Shown piece by piece: positions 34,080 through 45,384 of a stretch of 64,000 bases of DNA. Source of the DNA: Vombatus ursinus (Eukaryota > Chordata > Mammalia > Diprotodontia > Vombatidae); the NCBI RefSeq assembly GCF_900497805.2, contig NW_020954569.1, positions 28,043,227-28,107,226 of the forward strand, written 5' to 3'. Position numbers and translations under genes: made by a program. Positions within the stretch are counted from its first letter, which is position 1. The number at the start of each line of letters is the position of its first letter. The notes under the pieces are model-generated. The model had not been told where the DNA came from. It worked only from the letters and a program-made list of their open reading frames with translations, and made no database searches.

Positions 34080-34345
34080 TGACAAATAACAATCCTAGAC
34101 AATGCTAACTGAGCAATAGGGAGCTGTTGAAAGGTTTTGAACAGAGGATTGACTTGATCAGATATTTGTACAAAGGAGATTCATTTGATAGTGTGTGAAA
34201 AATATACTGGAGAAGTGAAAGGCTAGAAGCAGTTAGGATGCTGTTGTCCTGACAGATATTGGCATGGGCCAATGAGATTCTCTGATTGTGATGACAATGG
34301 ATGTATGAGGACTTAAAGTTGAAAATTTGGTTTTCAAGAATATCA
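34080..34345 (-). mobile_element. L2 LINE, antisense fragment
   Basis: CAATAGGGAGCTGTTGAAAG, GATTGACTTGATCAGATATT, TGGAGAAGTGAAAGGCTAG and GCAGTTAGGATGCTGTTG follow the antisense L2 order. It directly follows the sense L2, so the two converge. Confidence 0.7.
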
Positions 34346-34689
34346 GCATTAGTAGGAAACTCTGAGTTCTTGTAAGCTAACATGCAACTGAACAAGAATT
34401 CCCCTACCACATTCCTCAGCAAAAAGTTATTTAGACTCTTTATGAAGACCTATACAGAGAAGTAACTGCCTAAAACAGGTCATTACTCTTTTAAGTGGAT
34501 ATAATTGTTTTTTATTACATCTAGAAGATATTTGTCTCCATAAAACCTCTTCCCATTCCTAAATCTGCCCTCAAAAGTCAAATAAATTTTAAAACTGATG
34601 CCATATAAAATATCTTCAAAAATTTGGAGACAATTATTATTTATGTCCACCATGTTCTCTTCCCCCAATAAAAACTCCATTTTCTTCAT
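34346..34689. other. No gene or repeat recognised
   Basis: Minus frames at 34105-34422 and 34483-34689 are not supported by any motif. Confidence 0.4.
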
Positions 34690-35455
34690 CTAAACAATAT
34701 ATCACATCATCTCCAGTCTTCAAAATAATTTTGGTCACCTCATTCCAGACATGGTCCAGTTATTCACTGTCTATATTAAAATGGAACATCTGGAACTTGA
34801 ACACAACAGTCAAGATCTGTAATGATCAGGAGATAGTACAACAGAATTTTTACTCTCTCATTCTGGACATAAAGCTAAAGAGCCTGAAAAGTTTTGTTTG
34901 TTTTCTTTTTGGCTGTCATCTTGTAGTATGTTAATTCATACTGAGCTTATATTACACTAAAAATCCCAGACTTTTTCACATAAACTGATATGTGGTACTC
35001 TTTCCTCAATCTGTAATTATGCAATTTTTCTACCTAAGTGTAGAACTTTATATTTATCTCTATTAGCTTTCATCTTATTAAATTGGATTCATCTTTTTAG
35101 CTTATTTATGATTTTTCTTGCTCAGTGTGTTACCTAGCTTTCCCAGCTTTGTGTCATCTGCCAAATAATAAGCATGTCATTTATTTCATTATCCAAGTCA
35201 TTGGTATAAATGTTGAGCAGCCCAAGACCAAAGACAATTCTCTGTGTTACTTTAGTAGAATCTCCCTCTGGGTTGACAAAAATCCACTAATTATGCCTTA
35301 GAGTTAATCATAAGATTAGCTCCAACTCCACTTACATGCACCATCAAGTAGCCAGCATTTCTCCACATAAGACACAAAGATATCATGAGAAGCTTTGCCA
35401 ACTAAGTAAAATATTTCCATGACAACCTCAGGGCAAGCAACCATATTAAAAGAAA
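34690..35455 (-). mobile_element. CR1/L3-like LINE, antisense
   Basis: AGCTTTGTGTCATCTGCCAA, AATAAGCATGTCATTTATTT, CCAAGTCATTGGTATAAATG, TTGAGCAGCCCAAGACCAAAG and TGAGAAGCTTTGCCAACTAA match the antisense order of the CR1/L3-type consensus as I remember it. Confidence 0.75.
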
Positions 35456-35469
35456 AATGAGGATAGTTT

Positions 35470-35720
35470 GGGACTTTTATTTTTGTTTTAATAAGTTGAT
35501 ATCTTTTGAAATGTTTTGTTTTTACATGATTATAATTTTCCCCAATATCCCTCCCCTTCCCAGAGAGTCATCCCTGATAACACATGTATTTTTTTTTTAA
35601 AGATAAAAATAAAAGCAAAAACATCAGCACAACTTGTCAATGCTAGGATAAAAATAAATCCCCAAATCATGTGTAATGTGTGACACATATGGACCTTCTA
35701 CCTTCCACAAAGGGGTAGGA
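35470..35720 (-). mobile_element. L1 3' untranslated region-like, antisense
   Basis: CCCCAATATCCCTCCCCTTC, CAGAGAGTCATCCCTGATAA and an A-rich stretch resemble old antisense L1 3' regions, as at 58.6 kb. Weak. Confidence 0.4.
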
Positions 35721-35721
35721 C

Positions 35722-36715
35722 TGTTACTGATTGCACACTCAATGCAGCCTCTGAAGCTGAGATGTAAGAGTATGGATCAATTCTCTGCTGCTTATACCAG
35801 TTTTTGCCTAACAACACCAAGGAGACACAAATGTTCCATCAGCCACCACCACTATCCATTCATGGAACCATCGGTTACAGCAAATGGAGAAGTTCTGAAT
35901 GCTGTGGATAATTTTACTTACCTTGGTAGTATACTTTCCAGATATATACACATTGATCATGAGGTTGATGTATGCATTACCAGAACTAGCTCAGTGTTTG
36001 AGAGGCCCTGAAAGTATGGGAGAGAAGAGGTATTAGACTGACTACCAAACTGAAGGTCTACAGAGCCATTGTGTTGACCTCATTGTTGTATGCCTGTGAA
36101 ACCTGAACAGTCTACCAGTACCATGCCAGGAAACTGAATTGCTTCCATTTGAATTGTCTTAGGAAGATTCTGAAGATCACCTGGCAGGATAAGATGCCAG
36201 ACACTAAGGTCCTTTCTCAAACTAAACTGACGAGTATTCAAACTCAGCTTCAGAGAATGTTACTCAGATGGGCTGGCCACATTGTTAGAATGCAAAATGA
36301 ATGCTTGCCAAAAAGACTATTCTATGGAGAACTCACACAGGGCAAACATTCACATAGTGGTCAGAAGTAGTGATACAAGGACCCTCTCAATGTCTCTCTT
36401 AAGAACTTTGGAATTGATTGTATGACATTGAAACATTGGCACAGGACCACTCAGTATGGCATGCCCACATCAGAGGAGGTGCCGTGCTCTATGAGCAAAG
36501 CAGAATTGAAATAGCTCAAAGGAAATGTAGGATGTGCAAAGAATCCACCCCAAATGTTCCCATGGACTATTTGTGCCTGACCTGTGGTAGAGCATTCTGA
36601 GGTTGTAGTGATCTGATTAGCCATATTTGGACACACTGAAACTTGACTCTAGTATAGTGATGTCATTGTGGTCCTCTTTGAGAACAAAGGACAACAACCA
36701 GTACTGTTATATTTT
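35722..36715 (+). mobile_element. RTE-like LINE, C-terminal coding region and 3' tail
   Basis: Translations in order: SVTANGEVLNAVDNFTYLGS (36 kb; thumb side of the reverse transcriptase), NCLRKILKITWQDKMPDTKV, LRWAGHIVRMQNECLPKRLF, YDIETLAQDHSVWHAHIRGG, and a C2H2-like end, CLTCGRAF...CSDLISHIWTH, separated by an in-frame stop. The frame shifts at least once (35676-36011 to 36149-36370). The 3' end, TGGTCCTCTTTGAGAACAAA, is shared with SINEs in this window. I place it in the RTE group from memory; the exact clade is open. Confidence 0.8.
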
Positions 36716-36805
36716 ATTACTTCTCTTGCTCTTACCTTCAATCTCCAATCAATTACTAATTCCTCTCAATTCTTTCTTTTAAGTCTGAATACTGTTAGGA
36801 GTTCA

Positions 36806-37065
36806 TTTTGGGGCAGGTAGGTGGCACAGTGGATAGAATGCTTTGCCTGGGGTTAGGAAGACTCCTCTTCCTGAGTTCAAATCTGACTTCAGACATTTAC
36901 TAGCTGTATAACCCTGGGCAAGTCACTGAACCCTGTTCACCTCAGTTTTCTCATCTGTAAAAATGATCTGGACAAGGAAATGGCAAATCATTCCAGTATC
37001 TTTGCCAAGAATACCCCAAATGGGTCATGAAGAGCTGGACACACCTGAAACAACCAAACAACAGG
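36806..37065 (+). mobile_element. MAR1-type CORE-SINE, full length
   Basis: GGGGCAGGTAGGTGGCACAG head, GAGTTCAAATCTGACTTCAG B-box segment, CTGGGCAAGTCACTGAACCC, CAGTTTTCTCATCTGTAAAA, ATCTTTGCCAAGAATACCCC, and an AACAACCAAACAACA tail. Confidence 0.92.
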
Positions 37066-37409
37066 CGTCCCTTTTATGCTGCCACTTAATGACTCCAAAG
37101 TATTTACACACAGAATCTGAGTTTACATTCACAATTATCTTGAGGGTATTAGTACAAGAATCATAATATACATGATTTTGCAATCATCATTATTGTTATT
37201 ATTTCTTGATTTTATTAGTTGTATGCAATTTCTTTTTTTTGAAACTCCCTCCATTGTTACAGATCAATGACTCTTCTTATACTTTAGTCTTACAGAGTTC
37301 TCTGGGGCACTCTCTTAGAAACTTGCCATGGTCCAAGAGCCAGTATGCATCAAGAAGGGGCTTGAAGCTAGTCTTTTTCACTTTCAAACTGGTTACCTAT
37401 ACATTATGT

Positions 37410-37590
37410 CATGCTGCCATGATTACAAATTATAATCATCCCTATTTTCAAGATGATGAGGAAATTCAGGCTTGAGATTAAGCATTTCGTCAATAGTCAC
37501 ATATCTAGTAAATGGTAAGCCTGAGCCTGGCATACAGGCTTTTTCGGTCCAAGTCTTCTCATTTTACTATACTCTGCTGCCTGTGGGCAT
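37410..37590 (-). mobile_element. MIR-type CORE-SINE
   Basis: Antisense: CCCTATTTTCAAGATGATG, GGAAATTCAGGCTTGAG, GTCACATATCTAGTAAATGG; the end is decayed. Confidence 0.65.
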
Positions 37591-37599
37591 CTTGCCTTG

Positions 37600-38838
37600 G
37601 TTAATGCAGACTGAAGTATTTTTTGGAGGTAAGGAGGGGAGTGTAGTGAAAGCAATATGTTCAAAAGCTTGTCTGAGGAAAAAAAACCACAACAAAACAT
37701 GATTCCTTTATGATTCATAAGGTGACACATACTCTTTTCCCTTCTTATTTTTAAACTCCCAAATTAGGTTCTACAAATTTTTAACTCCTTCCTATGTGCA
37801 GGTTGATTTTTAAGTAGCTCATTTATCTCTTTGCAGATGTGTTCTGTGCTTTGCTCCATTGTTTGGAATTCCTTATGTTTCTGAACTTTACTGTCAGAGA
37901 TTTACTAAACCAAAGAAGAGAAAATAATGAGGTGAAAGCCACCAGTTGAATTGTAATATGTCTGCCTCATTGCCATGGACATAAGCTGATCCCTTTCTTC
38001 TGTGTTATAAACAGTACATAGGGTGTTCAGGAGGAATAGGGTTACACAAAAAAAAATATGAACAGAGAATGAAACAAATTCTCTTTTTGTGTGGTAACTA
38101 TGCTCTTAGAAAGGACAATCTATCAAAAAAGAGTTTGTTAGGTGAAGGCCACAAGGCAATCTCACAAAGAGGCAGACTTATGAGTCTGGGAAAGAGGCCT
38201 TGGAATAAAACAGATGGGATTTGTAAGGGCTTGGTAGAGAAATGAGAGATGAACACGATTCACTCAGAATTGGAGATATCATGTATCATTGTCCTTTGTA
38301 TTAGAAGTGGCTGTCACTGACAGAGTTTGCTAAACTTATCACCATTTATGGCTCTACTTCTTCCCCTCAAAGGTGGTCCAAAGTCTTAGTGCAATATTCT
38401 TTCTGATTGTTGTCCACTGCCCTGGGCAGAACTGTGAAATAGGAGGGGTATATTATTGGTGCTTTCCTCACCTCCACGTTTAGTACTCCTTCCCCTCCTG
38501 CTAAGGCCTATTTCTTCATGTGACAGTGCTTACGTATTGACCCTTAATACCTATGGACCCCCTGGCAACACAGCAATCGGGACTTCTCTCACAGGACATC
38601 TTGCTGAGCTTTGGGCTTCTCTGTGTTCTCCCTTATCAAAATTCATTGCCACTCTCTCCTTTTTGTGCAGAGTTTTGTACTGAATTGCCTGGGATACAAT
38701 TCACACTGAGGCATTCAGAGTAGAGTTGAAAATTCTTGTAGCTATTAAATTTTTCTCAAGGATATTTACACTTTATTTTCAAAATAAAAACCTTAGGTCA
38801 CAATTATTTATCTGTAATGGTAAAATTTTAGGTAATAA
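37600..38838. other. No gene or repeat recognised
   Basis: Includes a C/T-rich section (38455-38680) with a 75-codon frame lacking any motif. Confidence 0.4.
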
Positions 38839-38839
38839 T

Positions 38840-38940
38840 AAAATAATATCTCTGTGGTGTTTGAAAGTTTGCAAAGAACTTTGTGTGGTACCTCATTTGA
38901 TCCTCACAACATACCCATGAGATAGGTGCTATTATATAAA
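38840..38940 (-). mobile_element. MIR-type CORE-SINE, partial
   Basis: TTTGCAAAGAACTTTGTGTG, ACCTCATTTGATCCTCACAA and GAGATAGGTGCTATTATA, the distal MIR segment in antisense. Confidence 0.75.
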
Positions 38941-38947
38941 AAGAATA

Positions 38948-39066
38948 AATGTACATGTGTTGGTGTGTGTATACACCTGTGCGTGTATAAGTATATATGT
39001 ACATATGTGTGTGGGTGTGTGTATATATATCATATAATTAGCACATATAATTATATGTTATATACT
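38948..39066. repeat. TG/TA microsatellite
   Basis: Interrupted TGTG and TATA runs. Confidence 0.85.
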
Positions 39067-39179
39067 TAATATATAATTAGTATAGTTTTCTTTCATTCTT
39101 AAAGAGGATCAAAAAATAGCTATTATGGTTAAAGGCATGGAAGAGAATTACTTTGTTTCAATCCCAAACACTCTTATCT

Positions 39180-40345
39180 TTTTAATAGAATGCCCCATCA
39201 TCCTTTCTCTCTCTTTAATCTTTAATGATTCTCTGTCTACTGACCCTTTCCCTGCTTCCTAAATTCACATCCAATTCTCCCTCATCTTCTCAAAACCCTC
39301 AACTATATCATGCCACCTTGTTACCTACCATGCCTTTTCTTTTCTCCTTTTCTCAGTCAAACCCTTGAATTAAGATTTCTTCAATCCATGCCTCAAATTC
39401 CTCTCCTCTCACTCTATTCTTAATCTTCTGTAATCTGTCTTCTGACCTCATCACCCAACTAAAATTGTTTTGTCCAAAGTTATTAGAGATCTGTTAATTA
39501 GCAATTCTAATGGCTTATTGTCAATCCTCATCTACCTTGACTTCTTTGCTGCATTTAACACTGTTGACCATTGTCTCTTCCTGAACACTTTTTTCTTTGG
39601 GTCTTCAGGATACAGCTGCTTTCTGATCCCCCTTCTTCTGTTTGACTGTGCCTGCTCAGTCTGCTTTGCTGATTCTTTATTCATATTACCTGTGGATGTA
39701 TCGCAGAGCTCTGACATGATGCCTCTACATTCATTTTCAGTAACCTTAGCAGCCCGAAGGATTCAATCAACATTTCTATGTATTTAACTGCTAGAACTAT
39801 ATAACCAGTTTTAGCCTCCATGCTGAAATCTAGTTCCATATTTCTAGATAATTATTGGATATTTCCAATCAGATGGTCTGTAGGCATCTCAAAGTCAGTG
39901 TACCCAAGACAGAGCTCACTACCTTTTACTCCAAGCCCACTCCAAATTCCTTATTTCTGTAAAGTACTACACCATTTTCTCGTTATCTATATTTAGAAAT
40001 TTTATAAAATCTCCAGGATCAAATACAAAATTATCTGGTTGGCATTCAAAACCCAAGGGAGCTGCCTCCTACCTTTCTTTTTCTTATCCAGTCTTATAGT
40101 ATTCTACTCCCTTCCTTATACTCTGCATTACAACCATACTGGTTTACTTGCTGTTCCTCATGTATGATAATATATCTTCTAGCCTTGCCATTTTTTGTCC
40201 CTCATGTCTACATTTTTCTCCCTCTTCAATTCTGTACTCTTGGAATCAAAGGTATCCTTCAAACCTTAGTACATATGCCACCTTCTTCAAGAATAGCTGT
40301 TATGGCACCCTCTTCTAAAATTACCTTGGAATCATTTTCTAAATA
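39180..40345 (+). mobile_element. L2 LINE, reverse transcriptase and C-terminal region
   Basis: Translation 39470-39787 contains LLSILIYLDFFAAFNTVDHC, matching the L2/CR1 'LLDLSAAFDTVDH' block (first catalytic Asp retained in LDF). Downstream, GAAATCTAGTTCCATATTTC, CAAAGTCAGTGTACCCAAGA and CAGGATCAAATACAAAATTA follow the L2 order to its 3' part. The copy is old, with several frame breaks. Confidence 0.8.
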
Positions 40346-40457
40346 CCCTATATATATTCAAATGTGTATATTTCAGTTTTCTGTTAGAATACAAACTCTT
40401 AAAGGGCAGAGGTTATTTCACTTCTTCACATATGAACCACTTAAATTCATGCTGATA

Positions 40458-40535
40458 CACATATATATTTATAAATACATATATGTATGTGTATGTGTGC
40501 ACATGTATGCATGCACACACACACACACACACAGA
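40458..40535. repeat. TATG/CA microsatellite
   Basis: ATACATATATGTATGTG and a (CA)10-like run. Confidence 0.9.
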
Positions 40536-40849
40536 ATGCAGAAGTTAGGGAATATTGATCTTGTGGAGTCAACAAAAGAAAGGATTCAAAGAACCCAAAA
40601 TCTTAGAGTTATAATGTACCCAAGAGGTCATCAACTATCTCTTCTAACAAGTTTCCATTCAATTTTTGCTTAAAGGAAAGAGAAGGAATAGTTAAGGAGA
40701 TGAGTTGAATCAAATGAGAACATTGTATCTGATGCCAAGGAAGAATAGAGTGGACCAAAAAGAGATTATGGTTAGTAGTTTCACATACTATAGTAGAGTC
40801 AAAGAACATGCAAATTCTTTTGATTTGTCAGTTAGGAAGTTATTAATGA

Positions 40850-41155
40850 TTTATGCATACTTACTATGTTCCAAGCACTCTGATAAACTCTTCCAGTGTT
40901 TCTTAACCTAGAATCTGAGGACTTCCTTTTAAAAAAATATTTTGATAACTAGTCTCCTTTGTAATCCTATATATTTTATTTTATACAGATAATAACATTA
41001 TTCTGAGAAGGGGTCTATAGGTTTTATCCTGCAGCTAAAAGGGTACATGACATACTTTAGATTAAGAACCCCTGTTCTAGTAGAGATAAAAAAAAAGATA
41101 GTACTTGTCCCCAAGGAACTTCTATTCTAACAAGAGAAGGTAGTAGTGGTCAGGG
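40850..41155 (-). mobile_element. L2 LINE 3' end, antisense, split by a DNA transposon
   Basis: CTTACTATGTTCCAAGCACT on the left and CTTGTCCCCAAGGAACTTCTATTC on the right are neighbouring antisense L2 blocks; the middle is the element below. Confidence 0.65.
40894..41074 (+). mobile_element. hAT-like nonautonomous DNA transposon (TTCTTAACC family)
   Basis: Terminal inverted repeats CAGTGTTTCTTAACCTAGA and TTTAGATTAAGAACCCCTG. The interior includes CCTTTGTAATCCTATATATT and ATTCTGAGAAGGGGTCTATA. I see no clear 8-bp target duplication. A fragment of the same family lies near 49.92 kb. Confidence 0.75.
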
Positions 41156-41826
41156 AAGAATATTTTGTACCAGGAATTTTAATAAACTGTGTTTGGAATT
41201 AATTGGCAATTAATTGATATGTCTTTTCCGGTAATAATATTGTTTTGATCAATGTAGTCAGAGCTAGATTTGGAAGGGGGGAAGAGATCACGAGCTCAAT
41301 GGCATGGTAGAAATGTGATTGGGAAATAGCCCAGTGATTTGGGTTTGTCTAGGTAAGGTGAATACTTGTCAATCAATTGGGAAGGTGGAGAGCTTGAGTT
41401 CCGGATAGGAGGTAGATATTGGAGTCCAGGAGTATAGCAGCTTGAAGATGACTGGGAAGTATTGGGGGATCTGAGTCAGGGCAAGATAATATAGATGTTC
41501 ACCTATTGAAACCCCAGGGTTCCATGGGAGTTTTCCAGCTCTTAAGATTATTTGATTCTGTGATTATGGATGCAAAAGCTTAGAAAAAATGCCCAGCAAA
41601 AAGATGTAGGCATTTAAAGGAATTTATCTTAGCAAGGATGGCCATTCGTTTGAGAGGGTAGAGAAGAAGGGACATGGTGATAATATTTAGAAATAATGAT
41701 TAACAGTGGAGGAGACAAAGGAAATGGCATCAGATGGTCTCATTTTTCTGTGAAATAAGATGAAAGCTCATGAAAATAAGATGAAAGCTCATTTGTGCAG
41801 GTGACTTAGGTAGCACTGCATTTAGG
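41156..41826. other. No gene recognised; possible LINE end
   Basis: GTTTTCCAGCTCTTAAGATT and TTTGATTCTGTGATTATGG (about 41530-41568) resemble a CR1/L3 3' end. Otherwise unplaced. Confidence 0.35.
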
Positions 41827-41834
41827 TTCTAGTG

Positions 41835-42029
41835 CAGGGTTTGGGAACTTGTGACTTTGAGCCCACATGTGGCCCTCTAAGTCCTGAAGTATGGCCCTTT
41901 GAGTCCAAGTTTTACAGAACAAATCCTTTTATAAGGGATTTGTTCTGTGAAGTTTGGATTTAGTCAAAGGGCTGCACTTCAGGACTTAGGGCCACATGTG
42001 GCCTTGAGGCCACACGTTCCCCACCCCTG
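41835..42029. mobile_element. Palindromic hAT nonautonomous element, perfect 8-bp target duplication
   Basis: 195 bases, near-palindromic through its whole length: CAGGGTTTGGGAACTTG at the left, CGTTCCCCACCCCTG at the right, with GCCACATGTGG-like and GTTCTGTGAAGTTTGG / CCAAGTTTTACAGAAC arms meeting at ATCCTTTTATAAGGGAT in the centre. TTCTAGTG occurs at 41827-41834 and 42030-42037. There is no transposase, so mobility would have depended on a hAT enzyme elsewhere. Confidence 0.95.
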
Positions 42030-42039
42030 TTCTAGTGGA

Positions 42040-44555
42040 TGGAGGGGAAAGTATTGAAATAGTTCCAAAAGGTAGTGAAGGAGCCTAAGAAATCAATAAG
42101 AACAGAATGACAGGTTAGCAGAACAATAGAAGGACCTAGCCAAGGTTACACACAAACTGAGGTCTCCCTATTTTGCTTGCTATGTAGTAGTGAGTGGCTG
42201 ACCTACAGTAATATCTCACCTAACCAAGTAGATTTAGAATGCACTGAACAGTGTTTTAATTCGTTTATTCATTAATTCAATAGAGATTAATTAGGCATTT
42301 AATGCATGAGGAAAACATAACTTTTCTAGGACAAATATAATTATAAATAAATTACTATTTCTAGTCCTAAGGAAGCTATTAGTCAGATCATGTTTCAGGA
42401 TACCATTGACATTTATAGTGAATAGTGGTTCAGTGATGACATTTTTGACACTATTGAAAAAGCCAGATAGAATTGGCCATCTTAGAGTCCATGTAGTCCA
42501 ACCTTTTTATTTTAAATATGATGAAATGGAAACTAAGAAATTTTTAAAAGTTGCCCAATGCCATGCAGGTAGTGTCAGAGTTATGATCTTTAGCAATATC
42601 CTCCATATTCCATTCTCTAAATACTCTGTACTTCAAATGGAGTACTCTAGGATATGCAATTTGGAAGTCTAAGTCTCAGAGTTATGTGGAAAACTGATCA
42701 ATGTTTTTCTTCAGGTTTCTAGGTTGTTCTTGTGTTTTCTGCTATAAATCAGTGTCACAGTTTACATATAAGCCTTGAATGCCATTTTAGAGGTCTTGGT
42801 TGGATTTCATGTTTGCATTATTAGGTGATAATGCTGCCAGGCCTGAATATTCATCTTAACTTAGTGTAAGTTGGCATGTGATCTAGGCCACCCTCAGATT
42901 ATTTTTAGTCCATCATGCTGTTCTGTCCCAGAGGTAGCATATAATTACTCAAATACATCAAGGAGCTGGATATTCATTAATATAGATGTTCCAACCACTA
43001 GACAGAGCTCCTGAATTCTCTGAGTGTTTTACTATTTTGTCAAGTATGTGGGATGATTCCAGGGATGGGATTGAGACAGCTTTTACTGTTTTGTGAGAGT
43101 CAATTGTTTACAGTGTAAGCATTTACTCCTTGGAAATCAGAAAATCAAGGCTGGATTTACTGGTTTCTTATCGTTTAGTCAGTCTTAAGACAGTGGTCAA
43201 GGAAATGATATTACTTCAGATTAAAATTAAAAGTGTGTCATGATATGTTTTTCCAGATAGCCAATTGTTAAACATTTACTCCAAAGGGAGTCCGGTCTAA
43301 GCACATCCCACATCTTTATCAAAGTCAATTGATTTGGTATTTTATAGAATCAATGAATATCAGAGTTGGAAGGAATCCATGTTCTCAACAGTAATTTCTT
43401 CTCCTAGCATATTAATGAATTCTCAAATTCTATTTTCATATCTTTCTTCTATGTCTTGTGCATAAAATCTATTTTGAGAATAATCTCTCCTTCAAAGTCT
43501 TAAAGAACTATATGGTATTATTCAATAATCACTGCAATTTATAGGATTTTTAAGAGATAAATCTTCAAAAGAAGGATTAGTTTAAGAATTCCATCTTTTC
43601 TCCAAACATAAAGGACTGATGATTTAGGTTAAGTTGATGGCCAATTGTGTTTCACTAAGATAAAGTGGAAACAATTTAATTTAATATTGGAAATAACATA
43701 TCCTAGCATCACAGTATCACATAAAAACCCAACAATCATTTATCCCCATAATGGTTTATGAAACCAAATTAACAGAAGGAAACAGAACCTTAATATTAAA
43801 ATCTGTTTAAAGCTCATTGCTCAAGGCAATTATTAAGCAAGAAATATGGAAAGAAAATCACTGCAACAATGTTCCATAAAGACAGAAATAAGTCCAGTGT
43901 GTCTTGGGAATAGTTAATCTTCTGACACCTTCAGGGCAACTGAATCAGAGTCAGCAAGTCATATTTCTTCTCTTGAAAATTCTGAAAAATATTCTATCTT
44001 CATGGCATTGTGGAAAATTCAAATCAATTTGAATCCTTCTGCCTTTCAGTTTCTCTGGCTAACATTTACACTCTCTACACATATGTCTCCATCTTTTTGT
44101 CTTTGTTGCTCTCTGTCTCTCTTTATCTCTCTGTCTGTCTCTGCCCATCTTTATCTCTGTCTTTATCTCTCCACTCCTCCTCTGATTTCTTCCATCCTTA
44201 CCTTTCTCTTTTTCCATTGACTTCTTTAGGCACCATTAATTTTAACATGCCACAAGCCATGTATTTTCTTTTCCACAACCAGTTCATTGATTCCCTGAAA
44301 ATGTATTCTTGTTGTCTTATCCTATTCAGAGGAACATTTCTTCTAAGTTTTAATGTACAATTATTCTCTTGATTTTCAGTTAGTGAATGTGTGCTCACTC
44401 TAATCTGTCCTGTCCTCTATCTCAAAACCTCATCATGGGCTCCTGGATAAATAATTTTGAGAATATGTCTCAGTTTACCTTTCTGTAAAAAAAATGTTGG
44501 AAAGCAATGTAGAGAAAGATAGAGAGACGGTTGTGATATAATGGGAAAAAAAATC
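42040..44555. other. Mostly unclassified; MIR and TC-rich fragments
   Basis: A degenerate antisense MIR lies at about 42465-42600 (GATGAAATGGAAACTAAG, TTGCCCAATGCCATGCAGG). A TCTC/TCTG microsatellite lies at 44105-44185. The 120-codon frame at 44010-44372 runs through that microsatellite and is not a gene. Nothing else is recognisable. Confidence 0.45.
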
Positions 44556-44559
44556 CAAT

Positions 44560-44765
44560 GGAGTGAAGTTAGAAAATTTAGATTTGATTCCCAGAACTAA
44601 TGAATATTATACTTGTGATCATGGAAATCTATTTCACCCCTTCAATCCTCAGTTTCCCTATATGTAAGATGGGCATAACCATCCTCCAAGGGTTGTTATT
44701 GGGATCAAATATAATAACGTGTATGAAGAATATTGCCAACCATAGAGAACTACTCAAAAGCAAGC
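44560..44765 (+). mobile_element. MIR-type CORE-SINE
   Basis: ATTTGATTCCCAGAACTAAT, TCCTCAGTTTCCCTATATGT, AAGATGGGCATAACCATCC, AGGGTTGTTATTGGGATCAA. Confidence 0.75.
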
Positions 44766-45017
44766 CATCATAATTTTAAGTTCTTCCCTCAGGTCTCCTT
44801 TGATGTTGAAGTTATCCTGAAATTTCAAGAGCTTCAGTGAATTTAAAACCCTAGAAGCCCTTAACAATTTGTGAAAGTTTCATGTATAAGCCTGGAAACT
44901 GAATGTCTATCATTTGATGACATGATTACCTAAGTTTGGAGAAGCTTACCAATAGAAGATTGCAATTGGGTTGGGGGGGTGGATGTGATTTTTTTTTAAT
45001 GTTATAGTAATTCATGA

Positions 45018-45290
45018 GATTGGGGCAGCTAGATTGTCTCTAGTGGATAGAGTGCAACGTCTGGAGTCAGGAAGATTCATCTTCCTGAGTTCAAATTTGG
45101 TTTCAGACACTTGCTAGCTGTGTGACCCTGGACAAGTCATTTAACTCTGTTTGCCTCAGTTTCCTCATCTGTAAAATTAACTGGAGCAGAAAATTGCAAA
45201 CTATGCCATTATCTTTGCCAAGAAATGCCCAAATGGGGTCACAAAGAGTCAGATATGACTGAAACTACTGAACAACAAAAACAAAAACTC
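45018..45290 (+). mobile_element. MAR1-type CORE-SINE, full length
   Basis: TGGGGCAGCTAGATTGTCTC head, TAGCTGTGTGACCCTGGACA core, TGCCTCAGTTTCCTCATCTG, ATCTTTGCCAAGAAATGCCC, and an AACAACAAAAACA tail. TCATGAGA flanks it on both sides. Confidence 0.92.
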
Positions 45291-45384
45291 ATGAGACTAC
45301 TATATACTAAGGCATGAATGTGTTACGATCTATGTAAGTGAAGGGAATAATGATGAAGTGAATTTTTACTATTATGTTAGAATT

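Noticed and set aside
40164-40673. Longest open frame in the window (169 codons, plus strand)
   Set aside because: It starts in decayed L2, passes through a (CA)n microsatellite giving a Cys/Val/His run, and has no domain. Not a gene.
44010-44372. 120-codon plus frame rich in Ser/Leu
   Set aside because: The central part is translation of a TCTC/TCTG microsatellite.
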